Source of the DNA: GCA-2786165 sp964625775
GTDB lineage: Bacteria; Pseudomonadota; Gammaproteobacteria; Legionellales; Legionellaceae
Assembly: GCA_964625775.1 (NCBI GenBank)
Contig: CAZVEH010000004.1
Span: 1 to 64,000 of the forward strand
Length of the DNA: 64,000 nucleotides
Reading direction: 5' to 3'
The notes under the pieces are model-generated. The model searched no databases and was not told the DNA's origin. It saw nothing but the letters and a program-made list of their open reading frames with translations. Positions 8,450 through 16,342 of the stretch are shown in pieces. The position numbers and the translations under genes were made by a program. Position 1 is the first letter of the stretch, and the number at the start of each line of letters is the position of its first letter.

Positions 8450-9103
8450 TCAGGTTTCTGACTTAAAACCCATCATGGTATCCGCATAAATAGATACCTC
8501 ACCTGTTGCAATATCATGATTGCCACCAACAATCCCGCATGCGCCATTTTCAATCATTTCTCTTAAGATAGGGCTACCTTCCATGACTGCTTGTACTGTT
8601 TTTCTTACATGAATAGCCGCTACTTTCTCCACAAATTCGTTGTTAATCGAAGTGCGATTTTCAGTAACAGTTTTTTCAGCAGTAACTGCGGGTTGTATTT
8701 TACTCAATAAAGTGGTCAAGTTACCCATTTCTATGTGATCGCAAGCACCCTTTACCGCGCCACATTTAGTATGCCCTAGAACCACTATAATTTTTGCGCC
8801 CGCTACTTTGCAGCCAAATTCCAGACTTCCCAGAATATCCTGATTAATAATAGTGCCAGCAATTCGAACACTAAACACATCCCCCAAACCTTGATCAAAA
8901 ATCAATTCAACAGAAGTTCGAGAATCAATGCAACTTAAAATAACAGCAAACGGATGTTGTCCGTCCGATGTTTCATTAGCCTGTTGCAGCAGGTTACGAT
9001 TTATTTTTAGATTATCTACGAAGCGCTGATTACCTTTTTGCAATAAATCCAATGCGATTGAAGGTGTGATAGCATCTTGCATTGCTTTAGTTAATGTTTT
9101 CAA
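8450..9103 (-). CDS. Beta-class carbonic anhydrase
   Basis: The enzyme hydrates CO2 to bicarbonate. Zinc ligands and the catalytic dyad are visible: CIDSR (Cys58, Asp60, Arg62) and GHTKCGAV (His111, Cys114). I choose the TTG at 9103 because AGGAG sits 5 bases before it and the product (217 residues) begins near the expected family N-terminus. A longer frame opens at 9214 but would overlap the upstream regulator gene and adds no conserved sequence. An ArsR-type regulator gene precedes it on the same strand, so the pair is probably one transcription unit. Confidence 0.9.
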   Translation of the reverse strand: MKTLTKAMQDAITPSIALDLLQKGNQRFVDNLKINRNLLQQANETSDGQHPFAVILSCIDSRTSVELIFDQGLGDVFSVRIAGTIINQDILGSLEFGCKVAGAKIIVVLGHTKCGAVKGACDHIEMGNLTTLLSKIQPAVTAEKTVTENRTSINNEFVEKVAAIHVRKTVQAVMEGSPILREMIENGACGIVGGNHDIATGEVSIYADTMMGFKSET

Positions 9104-9168
9104 TTTTGCTCCTTTAAACCGGTGTTGATAGTCATAGCACTGTTGTGGCTTGTTCTCATCATTTAAGT

Positions 9169-9552
9169 TCAAGCCCCCTCTATTTTTTGGGGACTCTCGG
9201 GCGTATGATTCCAAATCGCCTTTACTTCAGCAACAGCAGTTCTAATGAACTCCTCTGATTGCAGCCCCCCTTCAATATAAATCAATCCTTGAAGCAACCA
9301 ACTTGCCAGCTCAGACTGAACTAAACTATAGAAAGCACGGTTCCCTTCTTTGCGATACTTGACGACTTTTTTTGCTTTTAGAACGGATAGATGCTGAGAT
9401 ACGGTCGAGTGACTGGTCCCTAATATAGCCTGCAAGCTGTTGACATCTTGTTCACCCGTATAGAGCTCCTCAATAATACGAATGCGATGTGCGTGAGAAA
9501 TAGCACCTAAAAATTCAGCCATTTTTTCGGAGATGATTATTCTAGCCGGCAC
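9169..9552 (-). CDS. ArsR-family winged-helix regulator
   Basis: The 127-residue protein has the ArsR/SmtB helix-turn-helix: ISHAHRIRIIEELYTGEQ, then LGTSHSTVSQHLSVLKAKKVV and YRKEGNRAFYSL. The start is GTG at 9552 with AGGA about 7 bases upstream; an internal ATG (MAEFLG) is the alternative. No obvious metal-binding CxC motif is present, so the signal is not predictable. It lies upstream of the carbonic anhydrase gene and may control it. Confidence 0.85.
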   Translation of the reverse strand: MPARIIISEKMAEFLGAISHAHRIRIIEELYTGEQDVNSLQAILGTSHSTVSQHLSVLKAKKVVKYRKEGNRAFYSLVQSELASWLLQGLIYIEGGLQSEEFIRTAVAEVKAIWNHTPESPQKIEGA

Positions 9553-9571
9553 TGTTTGTCCTAATATTCAA

Positions 9572-9976
9572 TTATTCATACATTAGAATATACTTATCTG
9601 TATTTTGCAATCTTTTTTCACAGGACATGGCGAGGCAAACCAGGGAACGATATTTGAATTCGCTTATGTCTATATCGCAGGTTATTGCCACGCGTTTCAT
9701 TTTCAGCTGCTTAGTAGCATACTGAGTTATCGCATTTACAGCTTCAGTCATGTAACCTTTTCCTGAGTATTGCGTTCGAATCCAATAACCCGTTTCTAAA
9801 CAAGGCACTTCCCATATCATGTGATGATAGCCTGTTGCGCCAATGAGAATATTATAGGACTTACGCAAAACCTCGATCTCTTCGTTAAGCTCAACACCAT
9901 CTCCAAGTTGAGGGGGTGTTAAAAGAAGTCGCGGACTTGTAATAGGCATCGGTAAATCTAATAAACTTGATTTCAT
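9572..9976 (-). pseudogene. GNAT (RimJ/RimL) acetyltransferase disrupted by a mobile-element end
   Basis: The N-terminus (LPMPITSPRLLLTPPQLGDG) and the segment IGATGYHHMIWEVPCLETGYWIR, with QYSGKGYMTEAV, are typical of RimJ/RimL-type N-acetyltransferases. Those are about 180 residues long; this frame is 134. The middle, including the first core strands, is gone. In its place 9856-9889 is a 34-base copy of one end of the CAGGACTTAC repeat family, read through as LNEEIEVLRKS. Near the C-terminus, after TCDID, the family sequence continues in another frame before returning at EKRLQNTDKY. It is probably non-functional. Confidence 0.75.
9856..9889. repeat. Single end of the CAGGACTTAC element inside the GNAT gene
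   Basis: These 34 bases, from AGGACTTACGCAAAACCTCG to TTCGTTAAG, match the inverted right end of the intact element at 24968-25091. The match stops sharply at 9889, where GNAT coding sequence resumes, so the other end has been deleted together with part of the gene. Confidence 0.8.
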
Positions 9977-9988
9977 TATAAATAACTG

Positions 9989-10252
9989 TTAGTCCGATTG
10001 ACTATTGACTTGCATTTCATAAATCAAATTACTTGTGGCGCCTGTAGTGGATAAAATATTTTTATTGATGAGTTCTTTCAGCTCGCGTTGTAGTGTTCTG
10101 CACGTCACGTCAGGACAAATAGCTTCAAACTGTTGAATGGTAATGCCCCCATGTTTAGCAATATATTCGATTGCTAATTTTTGCCTATTAGATAAATGAT
10201 ATTGCCTTGCCAAAAGATCTTGTTCTATTGCCTGTTTACCGATTTTTTTCAC
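9989..10252 (-). CDS. Small winged-helix protein, likely a fragment of a larger regulator
   Basis: The 87-residue frame starts with GTG at 10252. It reads as a winged helix: LSNRQKLAIEYIAKHGGITI, then CRTLQRELKELINKNILSTTGA. Such modules end Fic-domain and AlbA_2/RecG-like proteins, which are normally several hundred residues longer. No ribosome site is evident and nothing related lies upstream. I think this is a surviving C-terminal piece, although a free-standing regulator is possible. It sits just upstream of the broken GNAT gene, in a decaying stretch. Confidence 0.45.
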   Translation of the reverse strand: MKKIGKQAIEQDLLARQYHLSNRQKLAIEYIAKHGGITIQQFEAICPDVTCRTLQRELKELINKNILSTTGATSNLIYEMQVNSQSD

Positions 10253-10437
10253 TTCGTTTAATTGAATTGATAATCCGCAGACAAAGTATTCTACATGTCA
10301 TAAGATTGTCGCAAGATGTGTCGTGAGAATATCGGTGGGAGCGGAAATCTCTACAAAATTATGAATCAATCGTAACCCCCCAGTGAATGGTTGAAAGAGA
10401 ATTAGAGCAGTCGCTCTTGAAGGAGTGTTGATGATAT

Positions 10438-11304
10438 TTATAGCTTCCAGCGTTGATGCATCCACATCCATTGTTCTGGGTGGGTCAGAATAATACGTTC
10501 TAAAGCCTGATTGTACGCCAGGGTATTGCGATAAATTGACTCTTGCGTACTCGGGTATTCTTGCCAAGGGATAGGCTCATAAAACGCCAGCACATGACGC
10601 CCATTGGGTAATCGATATCCCGCAGCAGGAACCACGGGCAAGCCTGTATGACGTGAAAGACTGGCCAAACTGCGATATGTCCCAGCTTTTTTACCAAAAA
10701 ACTCTACCGCCACACCATCACGATTCACCAAAGAAGCATGTTGATCAAGCACAAATACCACTGCATGATTCTGATCCAAAGCAACTTTGACTTGCTGTAA
10801 AGCATCTTGTTTGGGAATGACATTCAAACCGGCTCGATAATAACGACGAAATAGAATTTTCTCAATCGCTTTCCATCCTAAAGTGCGACGGATGAAATGA
10901 AAATGGCCCTTGAATTGCTTGAAATTCAATATGCCGCCCAACGGCGCAAATTCCCAGCTGCCGACATGTGCTGTCAATACCAGCACACCCTGCCCCCGTG
11001 CAGCAATATCTAATAAACGCTCATGCCCAACCACGTCCACACGAGAACACAGTGCTTTTTCACTCATAAAGCGCAATTGGATCGTTTCTTTGATCGAAGT
11101 CAATAAATGCGAATAAAACGCCTGCGCCAAATGCTGTTTGTGTGCTTGAGATAAGCGATCACCGTAAACTTGATCTATATTATTCATCACAATACGTCGC
11201 CGGTACGGGATCAATCGATAAAAGTATTTTCCGCCCTTGGATACCGGCAACTGCTCAATGTGCTGGCTTAATTCATCTGCAGGCACGGAACACCATACAT
11301 GCAT
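10438..11304 (-). CDS. lpxXL: Lipid A secondary acyltransferase, LpxL/LpxXL-like
   Basis: The 288-residue protein belongs to the LpxL/LpxM (HtrB/MsbB) lysophospholipid acyltransferase family. The HX4D/E-type motif is seen in VLTAHVGSWEFAP, followed by FHFIRRTLGWKAIEK, VFVLDQHAS and the C-terminal HPEQWMWMHQRWK. It is the last gene of an operon encoding a dedicated acyl carrier protein, dehydratase and two ketosynthases. That order matches the rhizobial cluster in which LpxXL transfers a very long acyl chain to lipid A. The start at 11304 overlaps the previous gene by 32 bases; a GTG at 11286 is an alternative. Confidence 0.85.
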   Translation of the reverse strand: MHVWCSVPADELSQHIEQLPVSKGGKYFYRLIPYRRRIVMNNIDQVYGDRLSQAHKQHLAQAFYSHLLTSIKETIQLRFMSEKALCSRVDVVGHERLLDIAARGQGVLVLTAHVGSWEFAPLGGILNFKQFKGHFHFIRRTLGWKAIEKILFRRYYRAGLNVIPKQDALQQVKVALDQNHAVVFVLDQHASLVNRDGVAVEFFGKKAGTYRSLASLSRHTGLPVVPAAGYRLPNGRHVLAFYEPIPWQEYPSTQESIYRNTLAYNQALERIILTHPEQWMWMHQRWKL

Positions 11305-12559
11305 TCATGCCACCAAACCCACGGTTGATCACCATCATATGGTCTTTGCTCTGATCCCAGGGCCGCGTCTCACGACTCACATCTAATGCGGAACATTCGG
11401 TTGCAACCGCATTTAAATTAGCAATACCTGGAATGCACTGATGCTGCATCGCATAAGTACCCAATACCGTGTCCAAAATACCCGATGCACATAACGTATG
11501 TCCCATAGACCATTTGAATGCCGTAACAGGCACCTGAGTTTCAGCAAACACAGCCGACAATGCTTGTGCTTCTGTCACATCAGACAAGTAACTGCCATTG
11601 CCATGTGCCACCACCATTCCTAGCGCCTGTGGTGATACCTCATAACGCTGCAAAGTACGTGATATCAAAGCTTTCAGGGGCAATCCACTGGGATCTATAG
11701 AAAACAATCCTTGCGCTTCACTGGCTGTGCCACCACCTATCACTTGCGCATAACAGCGAGCAGAACGTTCTTGGACAGCTTCTTCGCTTTCTAAAATCAC
11801 TGCACTGGCACCTTCGGCCAAAATCGTACCATCATGCGCCGTATCAAAAGGCTTCAAATCTTTGGCGCTGAGAAGACCTAATTTCTCATAATAAAACAAC
11901 GCTTGCGGATCATTCCCGATATCATATCCCACCACCAAAGCACGTTTGGCTTGACCTGATCGAATGGCCTCGTATCCTTCGATCAGGGCCTGCATACCAC
12001 TCACTGCATGATTGGTGATGTTGTGGTTTGCACCTTTAAAGCCATAAGTAATACCCAAATAGGCCAACACATTATTCGGCAAAATTCTTAGCAACCACAT
12101 CGGATGGACTTCGGCAAATAATTGCTCAGCAAATATGCGCATATCCCCTTTGGCTTGAGCCATCAAAGGTAAAAAATCGTATTGTTGGAAATATTTATTG
12201 CCTGGAGATCCCACGTAAATCGCGGACTCTTCACCAAAACGGATTTGATCTTGTTCACTCAATTGGTCTCGATAAGCCAGCAATTGACTATCTTCTATTG
12301 CTTGCATACCGGCAGAAATTCCAGTGACATCTTGTCGAGAAATCACTTTTAATAATTTGCGATCTGGCAGCATACTGGCTGGATGATAGTCTTGTAGCTC
12401 ACCCACCCTGCGGTGTGACCAAGTAGAGATATCCCATAGTTTGAGTTCATCTAATCCCTGCTGACCCGCCAATAATGCTTGCCAAGTTGTATCTGCATTC
12501 ATGCCAGTCGCTGTGACAGCACCCAACCCCGTGATAAACACACGCTGTGAGGATTTCAT
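11273..12559 (-). CDS. fabF2XL: Ketosynthase-like protein lacking the catalytic Cys (FabF2XL, chain-length-factor-like)
   Basis: The 428-residue thiolase-fold protein aligns with FabF along its length. The His motifs are kept (VAHGNGSYLSD and KWSMGHTLCASG). The nucleophile motif, normally TACxSG, reads NHAVSG, with Ala185 where Cys is expected. Loss of only this residue is what distinguishes chain-length factors from their ketosynthase partners in type II polyketide systems. Its partner is the adjacent intact ketosynthase. The start at 12559 has GGAGG 6 bases upstream and overlaps the previous stop as ATGA; a TTG at 12565 is less likely. Confidence 0.85.
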   Translation of the reverse strand: MKSSQRVFITGLGAVTATGMNADTTWQALLAGQQGLDELKLWDISTWSHRRVGELQDYHPASMLPDRKLLKVISRQDVTGISAGMQAIEDSQLLAYRDQLSEQDQIRFGEESAIYVGSPGNKYFQQYDFLPLMAQAKGDMRIFAEQLFAEVHPMWLLRILPNNVLAYLGITYGFKGANHNITNHAVSGMQALIEGYEAIRSGQAKRALVVGYDIGNDPQALFYYEKLGLLSAKDLKPFDTAHDGTILAEGASAVILESEEAVQERSARCYAQVIGGGTASEAQGLFSIDPSGLPLKALISRTLQRYEVSPQALGMVVAHGNGSYLSDVTEAQALSAVFAETQVPVTAFKWSMGHTLCASGILDTVLGTYAMQHQCIPGIANLNAVATECSALDVSRETRPWDQSKDHMMVINRGFGGMNACMVFRACR

Positions 12560-13851
12560 TCGCAACCTCCAAACTCAGGATGTTTGAACAACAAACAGCT
12601 ATTCGATCCCCCAAAGCCAAACGAATTGGACAAGACAACACCTAATGAACGTTCACGAGGACCTTCCACAACATAATCCAAGTCACATTCGGGATCAGGA
12701 TGGGTCAAATTGGCCGTCATAGGAATTTTCTTATGGTGAATCGATAAGACAGAAAACACAGCTTCTAATGCACCCGCAGCCGCAATCAAATGTCCTGTTT
12801 GACTCTTGGTAGAACTCACCGGGATATCATAAGCACGATCACCGAAGACTGCTTTAATAGCATTGGTTTCGCTCAAATCATTCATTTTGGTAGAGGTACC
12901 ATGTGCATTGATGTAATCAACATCATCAGGGGACAATCCTGCATCTTGTAAGGCTTTTTCAATGGCTTGAATCGCGCCCGTACCATCCGGCGGAGAATCC
13001 GTGATTCGATATGAGCTTAAGGTATTGCCCTCACCCGCCAATTCGGCGTAAATTCTTGCGCCACGTGCTTTAGCACGCGACCACTCTTCCAAAACCAAAA
13101 ATGCGGCACCTTCACCAAGCACAAACCCGTGACGTGTGCCATCAAAGGGTCGGCTGGCTGTCGTGGGCGTCTCATTGTCTGTGGCCAGTGCGCCTAATAA
13201 ACAAAAACTCGATAACCCCAAAGGGTTAATCATCGAATCAAATCCGCCAGCCAACATATAGTCTGCGTCGCCACGCTGAATCACGCGCATGGCCAATCCC
13301 AGTGCTTGTCCCCCGGAAGCGCATGCGGTATGAACTGCACTGGCATATCCTTTGAGCCCAAATTGTTGGATCAATAGGGACAACCCTGTATTCGACGTTG
13401 CTTTGGCAAAATCGCCTAATTGATGGAAGTCTTGAGATTTTTCAGCCAATTTTGCCCAATCGACTTGTCCAGTCAAAGCACAGGTTTGTTGAAAACGTTC
13501 TAATGCATCGAATTCTGCAGTCATCATTCCACTACCCGTCACAATGCCAAACCGTTCATTGATGGTGGAGTCGATGTCAATATGCGCATCGCGTATCGCT
13601 TGCAAAGCTGCATCCAAAGCAAACCAAGTAAACCGTGATGCAAAGCGATTATGTTTGGTCAATAATGCAGAATCAGGCGTAAATTGTTTGACTTCTGCGG
13701 CAATCTTAGTCGGAAAACCGCTGGCATCAAACAACTCGATGGGCGCAACACCTGATTGACGTGCCATCAAGTTATTCCAGGTAGAAGATACGTCGGCTCC
13801 CAAAGGAGAAACTATCCCAATACCGGTGATCGCTACTCGTCGTTCTGTCAT
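12556..13851 (-). CDS. fabF1XL: Beta-ketoacyl-ACP synthase (FabF1XL-like)
   Basis: The 431-residue protein has the complete FabF set: Cys177 in HTACASGG, His in NAHGTSTKMND, and TGHLIAAAGA, with a terminal FGFGGSNSCL. It condenses malonyl-ACP with a growing acyl chain. The start at 13851 makes an ATGA overlap with the dehydratase stop; a longer frame from 13896 is less likely. Placement next to a Cys-less paralogue and a special acyl carrier protein points to synthesis of lipid A very-long-chain acyl groups rather than general fatty acid synthesis. Confidence 0.93.
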   Translation of the reverse strand: MTERRVAITGIGIVSPLGADVSSTWNNLMARQSGVAPIELFDASGFPTKIAAEVKQFTPDSALLTKHNRFASRFTWFALDAALQAIRDAHIDIDSTINERFGIVTGSGMMTAEFDALERFQQTCALTGQVDWAKLAEKSQDFHQLGDFAKATSNTGLSLLIQQFGLKGYASAVHTACASGGQALGLAMRVIQRGDADYMLAGGFDSMINPLGLSSFCLLGALATDNETPTTASRPFDGTRHGFVLGEGAAFLVLEEWSRAKARGARIYAELAGEGNTLSSYRITDSPPDGTGAIQAIEKALQDAGLSPDDVDYINAHGTSTKMNDLSETNAIKAVFGDRAYDIPVSSTKSQTGHLIAAAGALEAVFSVLSIHHKKIPMTANLTHPDPECDLDYVVEGPRERSLGVVLSNSFGFGGSNSCLLFKHPEFGGCE

Positions 13852-14741
13852 GCGTGTACACTCCCCGATGCAACCAAAACAATCTCCAACACGCAAATGC
13901 GTTTGCCCGCTACTTCCGATCGAAACTGCAAAATCATTTCGTCGGTATCTTGCTGCTTAACCGTCATCATGCAATGAACCTCATCCCCTGGATAGACAAA
14001 ATCACTCATTTTTATTCTACGTAAAACATGCACACGATAGATATCTTGCAATCCAGCGTAGTTTAAAAATTCTTTTGCCAAATTCATTTTGCACTCTAAT
14101 AATACCGTCAGGGGCAATACCGGCTTATGCGGGAAATGGTCAGGAAAATAGGGTGCGGCACGCGTAATAAGTTTGACGGCACCCAGGCGTACACCTGGTT
14201 CATTCACCGTATAATAATCAAACCGTAAAGCGAGCGGGGTTTTGACCAACTCGCTAGGTAACACTGCCGGTTGCTTTGCGGGTAAAGGCCACTCTCCCGG
14301 GCGATTAATTTCTGCAAATTGTCGACGTACCGTTTGGACATCAATGAATTCTTCCATAGGAAGCATAGGACCCAACGCACCGTCTAAACTAAACACCAGT
14401 TCAGAGTTTACGCGCACTTCCCCATGATATTCGACTGCTCGGTCATCTAGGGCATCAATCCAAGACTCTAACTCCAATGTATCGCCCACATAGGCAGGGC
14501 GATGCAATTTGGCAGAAGCGACTATGCCAGCAACAGGACGTTGAGTGAATTCATTCTGAGCCATCACCGCCCAAGCAGTCAGTTGCCCCAGTGTCTCGCC
14601 AATGATGGCGGGCATAAAACACAGGCGCCCCCTTTCGTCCGGGCAAAGATACGCATCATCTCTTGTGATATGTTTCATGCCTCTTATCGACGACGCAGGC
14701 GATGATAACTGTAAAATTCTATCAACGAATAAAAAGCGCAT
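13848..14741 (-). CDS. fabZXL: Double-hotdog 3-hydroxyacyl-ACP dehydratase (FabZXL-like)
   Basis: The 297-residue protein is about twice the size of FabZ and appears to contain two hotdog folds. The C-terminal half has the FabZ-like active-site region APYFPDHFPHKPVLPLTVLLE. The N-terminal half has FMPAIIGETLGQLTAW, a degenerate version. It would dehydrate hydroxyacyl intermediates on the operon's acyl carrier protein. Its start overlaps the carrier-protein stop (TAATG) and its stop overlaps the ketosynthase start (ATGA), so expression is coupled. The length differs from rhizobial FabZXL, which is a single-domain protein. Confidence 0.8.
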   Translation of the reverse strand: MRFLFVDRILQLSSPASSIRGMKHITRDDAYLCPDERGRLCFMPAIIGETLGQLTAWAVMAQNEFTQRPVAGIVASAKLHRPAYVGDTLELESWIDALDDRAVEYHGEVRVNSELVFSLDGALGPMLPMEEFIDVQTVRRQFAEINRPGEWPLPAKQPAVLPSELVKTPLALRFDYYTVNEPGVRLGAVKLITRAAPYFPDHFPHKPVLPLTVLLECKMNLAKEFLNYAGLQDIYRVHVLRRIKMSDFVYPGDEVHCMMTVKQQDTDEMILQFRSEVAGKRICVLEIVLVASGSVHA

Positions 14742-15157
14742 TAGTCTGTCAAAGTGCAGGCAGAAGCTTGCTCAGTTTTCGCAGCCACGATCAATTTGCA
14801 AAACGTCTCAACGGTAAACAGCGCAGGAATTTCATTCAGCTTCATATTGGATTTAAAATACTCAGCGGGCACTTCGCAGAGATAGTTTTTTAAGGCATCC
14901 ATCCCCGCAGTTGTCAATACACCACCTTGCTCAAACTCAGCTTCACTCAAATCGCCACGCGCATTTTTTTCCAATTGACCACGAGGTATTTTGATCGCAA
15001 ATTCTTTTTCTAACTGAAACACCAAATCCAGGAAGTCAATAGACTCTGCACCCAAATCAGCAATCAAACGACTGGTTAACGACACATCTTCTTCATCTAA
15101 AACCAAAACATCTGCAATAATCGTCTTAACTTTAGGGTATACACTGTCTATATTCAT
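14741..15157 (-). CDS. acpXL: Specialised acyl carrier protein (AcpXL-like)
   Basis: The 138-residue protein carries the phosphopantetheine site in DLGAESIDFLDLVF (Ser39). It is longer than ordinary ACP (about 78 residues); after the four-helix core, an insertion (QLEKNARGDLSEAEFEQGG) and a C-terminal extension follow. AcpXL-type carriers are also oversized. I choose the ATG at 15157, which has AAGGA 6 bases upstream. It heads the operon that ends in a lipid A acyltransferase, so it probably carries the very long hydroxyacyl chain. Confidence 0.85.
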   Translation of the reverse strand: MNIDSVYPKVKTIIADVLVLDEEDVSLTSRLIADLGAESIDFLDLVFQLEKEFAIKIPRGQLEKNARGDLSEAEFEQGGVLTTAGMDALKNYLCEVPAEYFKSNMKLNEIPALFTVETFCKLIVAAKTEQASACTLTD

Positions 15158-15279
15158 GATCAATCCTTAGCACTTTAAAATAATTTGGATGATTCTAACA
15201 CATCATTCTAAGGCGCTCAATTTTGGATTGTGTCAGTCAGAGCAAAATATCCAATTGTCTGTGGCCACATCTCCTCAGG

Positions 15280-16161
15280 CTAAAGGGCTAAAGCGCTTGC
15301 CATCGCCTCAGGTTGCTCTTGTTGCCGCCCACGTACAGGTTGCTGAGAGTGAAACAGGGAAGCACCCATAGTGAGACCTGGTCTACATATACGATACGCT
15401 GCAATAGCGGCTAAAATAGCAAGTCCAACCAAAAGAGCCGGGACCGCCTGAGTCGCAATCAATACTGCAAGCTGAGCTTTATAACAAAACAAGCCATAAC
15501 CGATAATGCAAGTTCCGGCTGCCAGCACTGTTGTTACCAGTACTTTACGGGAAGCAGATGATCTCCTAGGCTGCGTAGCACCTGTGAATCTTTCTTGCAC
15601 CAAAAGCGAATATTCTTCTTTGATTGCATTTTCTTCAAGCATAGCGATTAACCCTTCAATTCCCTGCCCATTTTTTGAAGACACCTCATGGTAGAACATA
15701 TTGTATCTTTGAACAAAGTCATCAATGGTGGCCTTGGAGACCCTTGCGCTTTCGCCAATCCAGTCGCACTGGGTTCCTACCAATATCAAACACGGTTTAC
15801 GTTTGCAATTTGCAAATTGTTTAATTTCTTCCATATATTTTGACGCAATGTGCTCAAATGAAGACTCATTGTTCACATCAAATACCAAGACAATTTGTTC
15901 TGCACCCCTATAATAACTGGAGATAAGTGTACGAAAGCGATCACATCCTGACGGATCCCATAGAGTCAACTTTATGTTTACACCCTTTGAGCGAGTTTTT
16001 TTTACTGAAAAATCAACGCCCACAGTCTTCTCATAAAGACTCTTCATAGGCTGTTTTGGGTTTAATATTTTTTGAACTAAACAAGATTTTCCTACTGCTT
16101 CATCACCCACAATCGTCACTTTGCAGACACGAATCGGTTCATTTGCATTGTTTGGTAACAT
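15280..16161 (-). CDS. Rab-like small GTPase with C-terminal membrane anchor
   Basis: Residues 10-180 form a Ras-superfamily GTPase closest in sequence to eukaryotic Rab proteins. The P-loop is GDEAVGKS (19-26), switch I contains TVGVDF (46-51), and G3 is WDPSGCDRFRTLISSYYRGA (68-87), where Rab1 has WDTAGQERF and the same SSYYRGA. G4 is VGTQCD (128-133) and G5 is SSKNG. The catalytic Gln of G3 is Cys73, and the Asn of NKxD is Thr130. Two hydrophobic segments (about 207-226 and 230-256) replace the prenylated Cys tail. AAAGGA precedes the ATG. Acquisition from a eukaryote and a host-membrane role are inference. Confidence 0.85.
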   Translation of the reverse strand: MLPNNANEPIRVCKVTIVGDEAVGKSCLVQKILNPKQPMKSLYEKTVGVDFSVKKTRSKGVNIKLTLWDPSGCDRFRTLISSYYRGAEQIVLVFDVNNESSFEHIASKYMEEIKQFANCKRKPCLILVGTQCDWIGESARVSKATIDDFVQRYNMFYHEVSSKNGQGIEGLIAMLEENAIKEEYSLLVQERFTGATQPRRSSASRKVLVTTVLAAGTCIIGYGLFCYKAQLAVLIATQAVPALLVGLAILAAIAAYRICRPGLTMGASLFHSQQPVRGRQQEQPEAMASALAL

Positions 16162-16342
16162 AAAGTTCCTTTTGATATGGTGTTTTTTTTTGCATTATAA
16201 TAAATATATGGATACTTTGGAACAAAAATATCGACAATAGCGCGCGTGCAGCACCGCGAGTTCGAAGTAAGGTCCATGAGACGTGTCAATGAACCCAATG
16301 ATCGAGTTCATAACGAAACTTAGCGAAGGAGTCAGTCCTGAT

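Noticed and set aside
10298..10567. 89-codon minus-strand frame
   Set aside because: It overlaps the acyltransferase gene in another frame over most of its length, and the remaining part has no motif or ribosome site.
16312..16341. Another end of the CAGGACTTAC element
   Set aside because: AACGAAACTTAGCGAAGGAG and AGTCCTGA resemble the element but with a large internal gap; too weak to list as a feature.
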